Below are positions 27,361 through 39,551 of a DNA stretch of 64,000 nucleotides, one piece after another. The DNA comes from CAYFPS01 sp964345075 (lineage in GTDB: Bacteria; CAIWAD01). Positions within the stretch are counted from its first letter, which is position 1. Each line of letters opens with the position of its first letter. The notes beneath the pieces are model-generated. The model was not told the DNA's origin and ran no database searches. It was given only the letters and a program-made list of their open reading frames with translations. The stretch is taken from the NCBI GenBank assembly GCA_964345075.1, contig CAYFPS010000012.1, positions 41,687 to 105,686 of the forward strand, read 5' to 3'. A program made the position numbers and the translations under genes.

Positions 27361-28005
27361 TCAGCCGGAATAGCCGAAAATGGCCACATAATGGCAGACA
27401 GAGGCGGCAACAATCATCAAGTGCCAGATCAGATGGTTGTAGGGCATGCGGCGCGCTACATAGAAAATCACACCCAGGCTGTAGACCAGCCCGCCCGCCA
27501 GCAACCAGGCCAGCCCGGCCGGAGGCATGTGCAGCCACATGGGTCTAACCGCCACAATCACCAGCCAGCCCATGGCCAGATAGATGCCCAGCGAAAGGCG
27601 TGAAAATCGCATGCCGCCAAAAGTTTTGAAGAGAATGCCCGTCAGGGCCAGTCCCCAGACGACTCCAAAGAGTGACCAGCCCCAGGCGCCCCGCAGAATG
27701 CCAAGCGTGAAGGGTGTGTAGGTGCCGGCAATCATCAGGAAAATGGCGCTGTGATCCAGCACCCGAAGCTTTCGCCTGATGTGCTCACGCTTAACGGCAT
27801 GGTAAACGGTGGATGCCAGAAAGACGAGCAGCAGACAGAGAGCATAGACGGAAACCGATGTAATCCGCCACGCATCACCTGAAAGTGCCGCCCTTGCAAT
27901 AAGCCATGCGCCACCTGCCAGCGCCAGTGGCATGGCCAGGGCGTGGCTGAGCATGTTGGCGAGTTCTTCGCCGCGGTTTGGCTCAAGTCGCATGCTGTTG
28001 TTCAT
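27361..28005 (-). CDS. Hemolysin III/PAQR-family membrane protein
   Basis: 214 residues from the ATG at 28005, which has a GGGGGG ribosome-binding site. The family signatures are present: EELANMLSHALAMPLALAGG at the start, ASTVYHAVKREHIRRKLRVL, LDHSAIFLMIAGTYTPF, and the terminal YNHLIWHLMIVAASVCHYVA. Seven hydrophobic helices fit the fold. The conserved Ser/His/Asp residues of the PAQR metal site (S-x3-H, D-H and H-x3-A-x3-H) can be recognised. Members are implicated in membrane homeostasis or as hydrolases; the name hemolysin is historical. It appears to be a stand-alone gene. Confidence 0.85.
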   Translation of the reverse strand: MNNSMRLEPNRGEELANMLSHALAMPLALAGGAWLIARAALSGDAWRITSVSVYALCLLLVFLASTVYHAVKREHIRRKLRVLDHSAIFLMIAGTYTPFTLGILRGAWGWSLFGVVWGLALTGILFKTFGGMRFSRLSLGIYLAMGWLVIVAVRPMWLHMPPAGLAWLLAGGLVYSLGVIFYVARRMPYNHLIWHLMIVAASVCHYVAIFGYSG

Positions 28006-28087
28006 AATCCCCCCCTTCTGGAAGGCGCAAACAAACAAAGCGACCCAAATGATTCAATATTCAGTTTCGAGAAAATCGGCGATCAGC

Positions 28088-29929
28088 CTATTTCAATAGC
28101 AGCAAGCGTCCGCTGGCCTGTGCGTCATCAGCTTGAATTGTATAGAGATAAATGCCGGAGGCCCAGTCCTGGGCAAAAAGCAGAATTTCGTGCTCTCCCC
28201 CTGGCAGAGCGCCCAGATTCTGCCTGTAAACCACCCTGCCGCCAAGATCATGAACCAGCAAATTCACCGGTGCCATTTGATCCAGCGTGAAACCGATACG
28301 GGTCTTCGGATTGAAGGGGTTGGGCTGCGGACGACTCAAACGAAGTCCGCTTGTGCGAAGCTCTGCTTCTTCAACAGCAAGCGGTGGCCATTCCAGCTGT
28401 GATACAGCCAGCACTGTGCTCGTGTGCAGCTGAAGATCCCACATCTCCAGGAAGCTATTGACCAGTTCGTGAGCCACACCACGCAGCGCATCGACGGCTT
28501 CAGGGATCACACTCTGATAATGGAGGCGAACCGTCAGCTGCAGGGCTTCCAGCGGAAGTATCACATGAATCACGTCGCTACCACTGGCCGCCTGATGAAA
28601 GTCATCATCGAAGAGGCAGTCACCGGCAGGGCGAGTGTGATGCGCCCAGGGACCTGTGTCCTGCCAGCCCTCAGGCAGCAGGCGGTTGTCCTTGATAAAG
28701 TGGCTGGCCTCCAGCAATGTCCAGGTTGCATCACCGGCGGCATTGCCCATGCGGGCTTCCCAGATCTGCAGATCCTGATTCCCGCGTATGGACTGACGGT
28801 GTGGCTCTAGCTCCGAGGCACCCACAATCTGACCATTCCAGTCCAGCGCGCCGGAATGCAGCAGGACCTCCCCGCTGTCCCGGCCTTCGGCCAGTACTTC
28901 CAGCCACATGCGCCTTAAGGGAATGCCAGTGGGAAGTTTGTGTCCCGTCAGGTTTGTAACACGAACGGCAACATGCAGGGAGTCGCCAATGACTTCCGCC
29001 TCCAGATCCAGCTCAGCGGCTGTCTGCAGAAAAGCCTCCGTGGCCGCACGCTTTTCCTCAAACTCTTCAGCAGTAAAGGGCCAGCCCTCTTCCTGTGCAT
29101 TGTCGCGGAAGAGTTCGAGCATCATGGTGTTGCCGCCGAGCAGCTCATGCGCGGAAACCGGAAAGCGTGGCCAGGGGAACTGTGTCACATTGGATATGAT
29201 CACCGAATCCTGTAACACGGGCATGTGGCAGCTCTGGCAGCTGCGGTCTGCAAAGGAGCTGTTTGCCTGCTCGGCCCAGGTCCCCTGCTCCGGGAAGTGT
29301 CCAACCAGTTGGCCAGCCTCGTCAAGGATATCCGTAAACAGCATGTGGCAGCCAGCGCAGGAGTTTTCGCTGCGCAGATAGCTCGACTGGACCGGCGTCA
29401 TGTCGATGTTGCTTTCCATAGCCACCGTTTCAGGATTCGGGAAAGGCCCATAAATCAGGCGCTCCTGATTAAGGCGCAGATTGCCCGACCAGGCCGTGCT
29501 GTCCACATCCTCTGGCTCTTCAAGCGCGTGACACACATTGCAGGAGACACCGTCCTGTCCGCGCTCGTCGGCAAGCAGGTCAGCAAGCGAGTAGCGGCGA
29601 TTATCCTGCCAGTGGGTTTCAAGGCGGCCCAGCGGCGCGTGGCAGCGCAGACAGAAATCCTCGACACGCGCTCGACTGGAATCATCCAGCGCATGAGTTT
29701 CAACCACAAGCTTGGCCAGGAAATAGGGGTCACGGGCAGACATGGACATCATGGTGCCGGCCCAGTGACGAACAGGGCTGACATCTTCGCCCTGATGCTG
29801 GTGCCCCAGACCTTCGGCTGTGTGACAGTGATAGCAAGAACCAGCACTCTCAAAGTGCTCGCTGTGCCAGACGGGTGGCTGCGCCCACAGCGTTGTGATA
29901 CAGGTCAGGATGAGGATCAGAAAAGGCAT
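28088..29929 (-). CDS. Exported pentaheme cytochrome c with C-terminal sorting domain
   Basis: The ATG at 29929 begins a signal peptide (MPFLILILTCITTLWAQ) and lies just after the terminator of the upstream gene, so starts back to 30055 are unlikely. 613 residues. Five CxxCH haem sites: CYHCH (residues 32-36), CLRCH, CNVCH, CAGCH and CQSCH, all within the first ~250 residues, with extra His available as axial ligands. A beta-rich region follows (~270-520). The last ~85 residues are a sorting/FlgD-like domain (PQPNPFNPKTRIGFTL ... DWASGIYLYTIQADD, end LLLLK). Haem attachment occurs after Sec export. The sorting domain suggests that the protein is then moved to the cell surface, pointing to electron exchange with the outside. 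No Ccm/Ccs maturation genes are in the window. Confidence 0.85.
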   Translation of the reverse strand: MPFLILILTCITTLWAQPPVWHSEHFESAGSCYHCHTAEGLGHQHQGEDVSPVRHWAGTMMSMSARDPYFLAKLVVETHALDDSSRARVEDFCLRCHAPLGRLETHWQDNRRYSLADLLADERGQDGVSCNVCHALEEPEDVDSTAWSGNLRLNQERLIYGPFPNPETVAMESNIDMTPVQSSYLRSENSCAGCHMLFTDILDEAGQLVGHFPEQGTWAEQANSSFADRSCQSCHMPVLQDSVIISNVTQFPWPRFPVSAHELLGGNTMMLELFRDNAQEEGWPFTAEEFEEKRAATEAFLQTAAELDLEAEVIGDSLHVAVRVTNLTGHKLPTGIPLRRMWLEVLAEGRDSGEVLLHSGALDWNGQIVGASELEPHRQSIRGNQDLQIWEARMGNAAGDATWTLLEASHFIKDNRLLPEGWQDTGPWAHHTRPAGDCLFDDDFHQAASGSDVIHVILPLEALQLTVRLHYQSVIPEAVDALRGVAHELVNSFLEMWDLQLHTSTVLAVSQLEWPPLAVEEAELRTSGLRLSRPQPNPFNPKTRIGFTLDQMAPVNLLVHDLGGRVVYRQNLGALPGGEHEILLFAQDWASGIYLYTIQADDAQASGRLLLLK

Positions 29930-29962
29930 GGCGCAATGTGCTAAGCCGGGACTGTAAAACAA

Positions 29963-29988
29963 GACCCCAGCCGAAATCGGCGGGGGTC
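29963..29988 (-). terminator. Hairpin terminator after the DUF302-like gene
   Basis: GACCCC (29963-29968) pairs with GGGGTC (29983-29988), and the inner GCCGA pairs with TCGGC. It lies 24 bases beyond the stop at 30012. The following transcript is not U-rich. Confidence 0.55.
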
Positions 29989-30011
29989 GCAAGTTCAGAA
30001 GGTTTACTGAT

Positions 30012-30881
30012 TTAGCGGGGTGATGCCACCGCTTCCAGCGCATCTTCAATGGCACCGGGAGCCTTCACGATCTTCATGAAGGTGCCCATGGTCAAATCAG
30101 GAAAGGAGTTGGCAATGCGGAACTTGGCGTGCAAAGCCCGGACCTTGCCATTGACCACCAGCAGTTCATAGGGAAGATGAGCCGTGTGACGGGGATTGCC
30201 TGTATCACAGGTGGCCATCACTTTCGCATCGGCGCCGTCACCTTCAGCCAGAGCCACGCAGAAAAGCACGGCATTTTGCTCCGGAATTTCCACACGCGCG
30301 ACCTGTGTCACACCACCGGCACCAGCTTTCAAGCCTGCCTCAACAGCCAGCAGGGCTTCCTCCTGCGAACCGTAATCGGCCAGCTCCAGCTGATCATCGA
30401 AGTAGGGCATGCTGATCATGTAGTGATACTTGCGCAGCTCGCTGGTCTTGAAGCCCTTTTCACAGCCAAAGGGCGACAATTCGCCCAGCACTTTCTCCAA
30501 TGAGGGCAGCAGGCTGGAGAGACTCTGATTCAGCCTGCAGGAGGCGGCCATCCAATCGGGATTGGTCACGGCAACCTGCACCTCGCCCTCAACTTCCGTC
30601 AGAGCCACGCGCGTAACTGCAGCAAAGCCGCCCGTTTCAGTGGAAGCAGCGGCGGCCAGCTGGTCTTCGCGTGTGACAACCAGAATGCAGGCCTCAGGGT
30701 AAGGCTTGTGCTCGCCCAGCAGAACGAAGCCTTCGCCTTCAAGCGCCTGACTGATCTTCTCCGCAGCACCTTCTATCGATGCCTGCAGGGAATGCCCCTG
30801 CAGATAGGGTTCCAGCAGCTGGTCAGCCTGAACCTGGCGGAGTCCAAGCAGAGCAAGCAGGAACAGAACGATGGTCTTCAT
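30012..30881 (-). CDS. Exported protein, possibly DUF302-like, function unknown
   Basis: 289 residues with a signal peptide (MKTIVLFLLALLGLRQVQA) and GGGAG before the ATG. The region ~30-125 (IEGAAEKISQALEGEGFVLL ... EVEGEVQVAVTNPDWMAASC) resembles the DUF302 pattern of an amphipathic helix, a GF.vl strand and a late VAVTNPDWMA strand. The second half (~150-285) repeats a similar alpha/beta rhythm (EEALLAVEAGLKAGAGGVTQ), so two related domains are possible. No catalytic motif is seen. It lies between the cytochrome and pyruvate:ferredoxin oxidoreductase genes but is separated from each by a terminator hairpin, so it is probably monocistronic or weakly linked. The DUF302 assignment is tentative. 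Confidence 0.5.
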   Translation of the reverse strand: MKTIVLFLLALLGLRQVQADQLLEPYLQGHSLQASIEGAAEKISQALEGEGFVLLGEHKPYPEACILVVTREDQLAAAASTETGGFAAVTRVALTEVEGEVQVAVTNPDWMAASCRLNQSLSSLLPSLEKVLGELSPFGCEKGFKTSELRKYHYMISMPYFDDQLELADYGSQEEALLAVEAGLKAGAGGVTQVARVEIPEQNAVLFCVALAEGDGADAKVMATCDTGNPRHTAHLPYELLVVNGKVRALHAKFRIANSFPDLTMGTFMKIVKAPGAIEDALEAVASPR

Positions 30882-30897
30882 TGAATCACACTCCCAG

Positions 30898-30933
30898 AAA
30901 AAAGGGGGCAGCCATCTGCGATGACTGCGCCCC
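30898..30933 (-). terminator. Rho-independent terminator of the pyruvate:ferredoxin oxidoreductase gene
   Basis: On the minus strand GGGGCGCAG (30933-30925) pairs with CTGCCCCC (30911-30904), directly followed by six T (30903-30898). It starts 21 bases after the stop at 30955. Confidence 0.75.
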
Positions 30934-30954
30934 GATGGATTTGTCTACGAATGT

Positions 30955-34503
<3,549 letters not shown>

Positions 34504-34585
34504 CATGCCTCCTTCCAGGCTGATCAGGGCGAATCATCTTGATCGCCAATCACTTGACCAGCCGACTAACCACTCAAACTGAACC

Positions 34586-34613
34586 AATATAGGGAAATCA
34601 ATAGGATCGTCAG
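34586..34613 (-). promoter_or_regulatory. Possible sigma-70-type promoter of nifJ
   Basis: On the minus strand CTGACG (34613-34608), a 16-base spacer, then TATATT (34591-34586): 4/6 and 5/6 matches, leaving a leader of about 75 bases. The -35 match is modest. Confidence 0.4.
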
Positions 34614-34739
34614 GGTTTTAACAGGAAACTCATGGGGCGTTTGGTTTGCCTTTGGTGCCAGGGTGGTGCCAGTCCGCTTCAGCTGCTGCCCGAAGACGGT
34701 CCTTGCTGAAGCGGTAGTCGTGCCGATAAATCGCACTAT

Positions 34740-34777
34740 GCCAGGGGCCATTTGCCGACTGCGTCGACAACTGCCCC
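34740..34777 (-). repeat. 38-bp dispersed repeat, copy 2 (inverted)
   Basis: This is the exact reverse complement of 2876-2913. The nearby TGCCGATAAATCG word also recurs at 2954-2966, so the shared block is larger than the 38 bases but rearranged internally. Confidence 0.8.
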
Positions 34778-34779
34778 TC

Positions 34780-35390
34780 TGGCTGCTGACGCCTGACGAC
34801 CAAGCCCTGCCTTTCTGGCTGGAAGCTGGAGACTGCCCCCGCTTTCTTCCCGCTTCCGCGGGAATGACAGGGGGTGACGACTGGCTACTTGGAGCTGGAA
34901 ACTGGCGACTTCCTCTGGCTAACGCCTGACGCCTGACGACAAAGGCCTGCTACTTCTGGCTGGCTAGTGGAGACTGGCGACTTCCTCTGGCTAACGCCTG
35001 ACGCCTGACGACTAAGGCCTGCNNNNNNNNNNNNNNNNNNNNNNNNNNNNNNNNNNNNNNNNNNNNNNNNNNNNNNNNNNNNNNNNNNNNNNNNNNNNNN
35101 NNNNNNNNNNNNNNNNNNNNNNTGGAGACTGGCGACTTCCTCTGGCTAACGCCTGACGCCTGACGACTAAGGCCTGCTACTTCTGGCTGGCTACTGGAGA
35201 CTGGCGACTTCCTCTGGCTAACGCCTGACGCCTGACGACTAAGGCCTGCCTTTCTGGCTGGCTAGTGGAGACTGGCGACTTCCTCTGGCTCCTGACGCCT
35301 GACGACAAAGGCCTGCTACTTCTGGCTGGCTAGTGGAGACTGGCGACTTCCTCTGGCTAACGCCTGACGCCTGACGACTAAGCCCTGCAC
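34780..35390. repeat. ~71-bp tandem repeat array interrupted by a scaffold gap
   Basis: At least six units of about 71 bases begin TGGAGACTGGCGACTTCC, continue through GCCTGACGCCTGACGAC and end near TGGCTGGCTAC/G. Copies differ only by small indels, and units abut both edges of the gap (35023-35122), so the true copy number is unknown. The first unit (about 34790-34930) is divergent and contains extra sequence. No ORF with coding character is present. This is the only long gene-free stretch besides 2824-3195 and 15941-16379. Confidence 0.85.
35023..35122. other. Scaffold gap of 100 N
   Basis: Exactly 100 N, the conventional placeholder for a gap of unknown size, within the tandem array. The missing length is probably more repeat units, but a gene could be hidden. 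Confidence 0.95.
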
Positions 35391-35396
35391 ATTGAA

Positions 35397-35420
35397 AAAG
35401 GGGAGCCTGCGCCCCCCTTT
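35397..35420 (-). terminator. Rho-independent terminator of the TonB receptor gene
   Basis: On the minus strand AAAGGGG (35420-35414) pairs with CCCCTTT (35403-35397), followed by more T. It starts 24 bases after the stop at 35444. Confidence 0.7.
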
Positions 35421-35443
35421 GATCTTCATGATGAATCACCCGC

Positions 35444-37354
35444 TCAGCCATTCACACTCAGGCTGAGTCGCAGGGTCCTGCCCGGCTCCATCACCAGCAA
35501 GCCGGCGCTGAAGGGATTGCGGGCATAGCCCAGATGCGTGTTGTAGGCGTGATCCAGCACATTGTCGAGTTCCAGCTCCAGCACGGCGTTCTTCCAGCTG
35601 GCGGCCATACCCAGATCGATGCGGTTCCATGCGCCCGTCGGCAGTTCAGCCAGATCAGGACTGATGCGGCGCTGGGCGGCAGCCCAGGTGTGACGCAACC
35701 AGACACGGCTGCCCGCCATGGGTAAATCACTTCCAAGGGTGCTCTCAATGGTCAGTGGCTCAATCTCAGCCAGCGGCTGCTCGGCATCCAGATCCTTGCC
35801 CCACACGAAAATCGCGCGGCTCTTCAAGTGCTTCGATGTGTAGCGGAGCTGGGCCTCAAAGAGACCGGCACGGGTAGACCCGTAGGTCTGAACCGGCACG
35901 GCTGCGCCATTAACTGTCAAACTGGCTGCAACCGGTGTTACATAATCATGCAGAATGGATGCCGCCGTCTCAAGCTGAATCGGCCCGCGCGCAGCACGCA
36001 GCCGCAAACTGTGACGCAGCTCCAGATCCAATTCCGGGTTGCCCATCCACCAGGCTTTGCCAGTCGGCTTCTGCACGCCGATCCACATCTCCTCCAGACC
36101 TGGATCCGAGCTGGCAGACTCAAGCAGCAGGGCCCCGCGGCTCTGCATCCACTCAAAGGGCAGCTGCAGGGCAAAACCGTGTGTGACAAAAGTCCTGTCC
36201 GTTGAAGGATTGGCGTAGAGCTGTCCATTGAAGCTCTCAACACGCGTGTCATCCCCCACTCGATCCATCACCAGGCCGCCACGCAGCGAGAACTTCAGGC
36301 GTGATCCAAGATCAAAACTGTGATGCGCTTCGGCCCGGTACTGCTCGAGCTCTGGAATCATGTGATTCACAATTGCACCCATCGGGGTCTTGATCACATT
36401 GTCCAGATCCCAGGCAAAGCGTGATACATGGTAGCCTTCACCGCTCAATCCGATCACGCTGTTCTCGGCATCGCTGATCATGGTCGGAGCGCTCAGGGGC
36501 TGGCCGTCCATGCCAAGGCGCAGACTGTTGTCCATCAGATGTGAAGTCTGATTGTAATACAGCTTGTGTCCGCGAAAGGCGACGTGTCCGGCGTAATGAT
36601 CTGTCTCAATTTCATCCATCAGCAGATAGGGAAAGGGCAAATCACGGTTAGAGCTCAGACTGGCACCAACGGATACATCGCCCGTCTCATGCAGCACCGA
36701 AAGATCCGTTGACTGATAATCCGCCTCGGCCGAAAAGGGATAGAGTTCCTGAAAACTCTGGCCCTCTCCATCCTCGTAGCCGGTCCCCATCATGTGGCGA
36801 ATGTTCAGGCGCGTTCCCAGCATGTTGAGGCCGGCGCTGAACTGCTGCTCGTTTTCTGCCAGCAGGCTGCTGGAGGCATCAATATCCCAGGAGAATTCCT
36901 GCTCGGGCCGGCGGCGCTTCATCTCCACCAGACCACCAAGACCACAGGAAGCACTGCAGCAGGAGCGCATCAGATCCATGCTCTCCATTTCGCTCGAATT
37001 GAAGCGTGTGCTTGTGTTATCCATGCGATTGGGGCAGGCATTGGGGTGACGCTCGCCATCTATCAGAATCTCCAGATCGCCGCGCTTGAATCCACCGGCG
37101 CTGATATCCCCCGTGTGCGCTCCGCCGCGCCTGACGGGCTGAATGCCAAGCTCCAAAAGGGCCCGATCCACCGGCCTGCCATCAAGGCTCTGCTGCTCAA
37201 GTCCTGGCAGCGGGCTGCGGCTTGTCACGGTTAACGGATCCAGAAAGTATGTGTCCAGGCTATCCGGACGATAGGCGTGCAATAGTGTGGGCAGCGAGAG
37301 GCTTGCAAGAATCAGCATAGCCGTGCCGCCGGAAAACCATGTCTCTGTCTTCAC
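35444..37354 (-). CDS. TonB-dependent outer-membrane receptor, OprC/NosA-like (probable copper)
   Basis: I chose the GTG at 37354 because GGAGG lies seven bases upstream. It starts a signal peptide (VKTETWFSGGTAMLILASLSLPTLLHA); an upstream ATG at 37378 has no such site. 636 residues: plug domain (~40-150; VTSRSPLPGLEQQ, RGDLEILIDGERH) and a 22-strand-type barrel ending in LRLSLSVNG. In the plug, NACPNRMD gives a Cys-x3-Met pair (C107, M111), the same arrangement as the copper-binding CxxxM of OprC/NosA receptors. It is followed by several Met residues (SSEMESMDLMRS) and a CCSASC cluster. Copper, or another thiophilic metal, is therefore a reasonable ligand. It lies 69 bases downstream of a small Cys/His-rich exported protein. 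Confidence 0.75.
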   Translation of the reverse strand: MKTETWFSGGTAMLILASLSLPTLLHAYRPDSLDTYFLDPLTVTSRSPLPGLEQQSLDGRPVDRALLELGIQPVRRGGAHTGDISAGGFKRGDLEILIDGERHPNACPNRMDNTSTRFNSSEMESMDLMRSCCSASCGLGGLVEMKRRRPEQEFSWDIDASSSLLAENEQQFSAGLNMLGTRLNIRHMMGTGYEDGEGQSFQELYPFSAEADYQSTDLSVLHETGDVSVGASLSSNRDLPFPYLLMDEIETDHYAGHVAFRGHKLYYNQTSHLMDNSLRLGMDGQPLSAPTMISDAENSVIGLSGEGYHVSRFAWDLDNVIKTPMGAIVNHMIPELEQYRAEAHHSFDLGSRLKFSLRGGLVMDRVGDDTRVESFNGQLYANPSTDRTFVTHGFALQLPFEWMQSRGALLLESASSDPGLEEMWIGVQKPTGKAWWMGNPELDLELRHSLRLRAARGPIQLETAASILHDYVTPVAASLTVNGAAVPVQTYGSTRAGLFEAQLRYTSKHLKSRAIFVWGKDLDAEQPLAEIEPLTIESTLGSDLPMAGSRVWLRHTWAAAQRRISPDLAELPTGAWNRIDLGMAASWKNAVLELELDNVLDHAYNTHLGYARNPFSAGLLVMEPGRTLRLSLSVNG

Positions 37355-37423
37355 GAAGCAACCTCCATCGTGTGACAATCATCGTTTGTGGCTAGAAAAC
37401 TCAGGGATGTGTGTCACACAGGG

Positions 37424-37822
37424 TCAATGTGGAGGCTGCAGGCAGGCGAGCACTGGCTCCAGGGGAGAATGGTCAATCGGCACAGTCAGGCGGCCCGTCG
37501 CAGCAGGTGCTGGAAAATCAGGCGCAATCCCGGGGCTGACAAAACTGGAGAGCTCGGGCAGCGGGGGCAGCACAACAAGCTCGTGCTCCTTTTCGCAGCC
37601 GCAGTCCGGTGTTTCATGAATATTCAGCGGGTTAAGGCAGGAGTCGGCAGAGTCCGGATGATCAGTGCAATCACAGCCGCAGTCGCAGTGCATGAAACCA
37701 TCAAGCGCTTTGTGATGCACGCTGAAGCGCGGCAGGCCAGTCATGGTTGACTGTCCCGCGAAAAGCGCGATCATCAACAAAAGCATCAGCTTGGTGATCC
37801 AGTGACTTCTTCCGTCTTGCAT
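37424..37822 (-). CDS. Small exported Cys/His-rich protein, possible metal-binding partner of the TonB receptor
   Basis: 132 residues with an N-terminal hydrophobic segment (ITKLMLLLMIALFAGQS), then HHKALDGFMHCDCGCDCTDH and a second group DCGCEKEHE, giving alternating Cys plus nearby His and acidic residues well suited to binding a soft metal. The C-terminal half is Pro-rich and ends CLQPPH. Short proteins of this kind commonly accompany TonB receptors for metals, although I recognise no named family. It starts 18 bases after the end of hutH and precedes the OprC-like receptor in the same direction, so these three are probably co-transcribed, although hutH has no evident link to metal uptake. 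Confidence 0.6.
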   Translation of the reverse strand: MQDGRSHWITKLMLLLMIALFAGQSTMTGLPRFSVHHKALDGFMHCDCGCDCTDHPDSADSCLNPLNIHETPDCGCEKEHELVVLPPLPELSSFVSPGIAPDFPAPAATGRLTVPIDHSPLEPVLACLQPPH

Positions 37823-37840
37823 AACATCCCGCGCAGGCCA

Positions 37841-39361
37841 TCAGCTGGCCCGTGTCGCCTCCTCCACTTCGCACAGTATCTCGCAGGACGAGACCAGTGT
37901 AGACATGGTGTTGTGATCCTTATAGAGCGGACGATCTACGTCCAGGAAGTCCACATGGCGTCGTATCACATCGTGGGCCCGTGATACACCACGGCCAAAG
38001 TCATGCTCACGGAAATCCAGAGCCTGAGCTGCGGCCATGAATTCGATTCCAAGCACGCTCCAGGCGTTTTTCAGAATCTGCACATTCTTCAACGCCGTGT
38101 TCATGCCCATCGAAACAAAATCTTCCTGATCGGCGGCAGCCGGAATCGACTGAATCGAAGCTGGCTGCGAAAGAATCCGCTGTTCGACAATCAGCGAGTC
38201 AGCCGTGTACTGGCTGAGCATCAGCCCGCTGAACATGCCCGCTCCCTTGGTCAGGAAGGCAGGCAGACCCACGCTCAGGGCGGGATTGAGCAGACGGTTG
38301 AGACGACGTTCCGAGAGCACACAAACCATGGTGACGGCGGCTCCCATGTTGTCCATGGGCAGTGCAACGGGCGTTCCCTGGAAATTGGCGCCGGTCAGGG
38401 TCAGATCTTCATCGGGCAGGAAAATGGGATTATCGCCCACACCGTTCAGTTCAACTTCCACCTGCTCTCGCGCCCAGCGCAGGGCATCACGGGCGGCGCC
38501 AATCACTTGCGGCGTTGAACGCATGCTGTAGGCATCCTGCACCTTCGTCTTCAGTTTGCCGGAAAGCAGATCACTGCCTTCCAGACAGCGGCGTATGGCA
38601 CCGGCGCTGGCCACAGCACCCTTGAAGCCGCGCAGCTCGTGCAGACGGGTGTCGTAGGGCTTCAGGTTGGCCAGCAGTGCTTCCAGGCTCATCGCGGCTG
38701 CAATCTCCGCGTGTCGCAAAACGCGATCATAATCCAGCAGGGTGAGCGCGCTGATGGCAGTCAGCAGGTTGGAACCGTTGATCGTGGCCAGACCGTCGCG
38801 CGCCTCCAGGCCGGGAACAGGAATTCCCGCGCGTTCCATCGCGACGGCACCGGGCAGGCGTTCACCCTGATAAAAAGCTTCGCCTTCGCCCATCAGCAGC
38901 AGCGCAATCTGACTCATCGGTGCCAGGTCGCCACTTGCGCCAACAGAGCCCTTTTCACAAACCACCGGTGTGACACCCTTGTTGAGCATCTCCACCAGCG
39001 TCTCCGTAATCACCGGCCGGCAACCCGAATGACCACGGGCGTGCACATTAATGCGCCCGACCATGGCAGCGCGCACATGCTCAATCGGAGCAGGCTCGCC
39101 AATCCCCGCGCTGTGGTTGTAAATCAGGTAACGCTGGAACTGCTTGACCTGGTCATCGTTCAGCACAACCTCGCTGAACTCGCCGATTCCGGTGTTGATC
39201 CCGTACATGATTTCATGGGCGGCAATCTTCTTCTCCAGCATCGCCCGACAGCGCACAATACGCTCGCGCGCAGCAGGATCAAGCTGAACGGCCTCGCCAC
39301 GACGGGCAATGGCTTCAAGAATTTCAAGGCTGAGTCCGGAACCAGAAAGCAGGTGAGTCAT
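37841..39361 (-). CDS. hutH: Histidine ammonia-lyase
   Basis: 506 residues, the normal length for HutH, which deaminates L-histidine to urocanate. The Ala-Ser-Gly triad that cyclises to the MIO electrophile is in VGASGDLAPMSQ at about residue 142. Other family blocks: YGINTGIGEFSEV, NGSNLLTA, and the C-terminal AAADQEDFVSMGMNTA. GAGG lies shortly before the ATG. The rest of the histidine-utilisation pathway (hutU, hutI) is not adjacent. With asparaginase and pyruvate:ferredoxin oxidoreductase in the same window, it suggests amino-acid fermentation. A tyrosine or phenylalanine lyase cannot be fully excluded, but the sequence is HutH-like throughout. Confidence 0.9.
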   Translation of the reverse strand: MTHLLSGSGLSLEILEAIARRGEAVQLDPAARERIVRCRAMLEKKIAAHEIMYGINTGIGEFSEVVLNDDQVKQFQRYLIYNHSAGIGEPAPIEHVRAAMVGRINVHARGHSGCRPVITETLVEMLNKGVTPVVCEKGSVGASGDLAPMSQIALLLMGEGEAFYQGERLPGAVAMERAGIPVPGLEARDGLATINGSNLLTAISALTLLDYDRVLRHAEIAAAMSLEALLANLKPYDTRLHELRGFKGAVASAGAIRRCLEGSDLLSGKLKTKVQDAYSMRSTPQVIGAARDALRWAREQVEVELNGVGDNPIFLPDEDLTLTGANFQGTPVALPMDNMGAAVTMVCVLSERRLNRLLNPALSVGLPAFLTKGAGMFSGLMLSQYTADSLIVEQRILSQPASIQSIPAAADQEDFVSMGMNTALKNVQILKNAWSVLGIEFMAAAQALDFREHDFGRGVSRAHDVIRRHVDFLDVDRPLYKDHNTMSTLVSSCEILCEVEEATRAS

Positions 39362-39432
39362 ACGGGGCCTCGCGTCTTGCGTCCAGAATGACCCAGCGAA
39401 AGTGGGCTTCGGACAGGCATTCGGCTAATGAG

Positions 39433-39529
39433 TTTTTCAGTGGCAAATACAGACAGCAGAACTCCATTGCAAAGCAGCAAAACCATTGATTTTGAATGGC
39501 TTTGCCTGCTGCTGTCGGTCACTGAAAAA
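39433..39529. repeat. Long imperfect inverted repeat between hutH and the chemoreceptor gene
   Basis: Blocks on the left arm recur in reverse order and complement on the right. TTTTTCAGTG (39433-39442) matches CACTGAAAAA (39520-39529), GACAGCAG (39452-39459) matches CTGCTGTC (39509-39516), GCAAAGC (39469-39475) matches GCTTTGC (39499-39505), and CCATT (39483-39487) matches AATGG (39495-39499). The whole could fold into one long interrupted stem. It lies between two divergent genes. Confidence 0.65.
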
Positions 39530-39551
39530 AGCAAAATCTCTCCGAAGGCGC

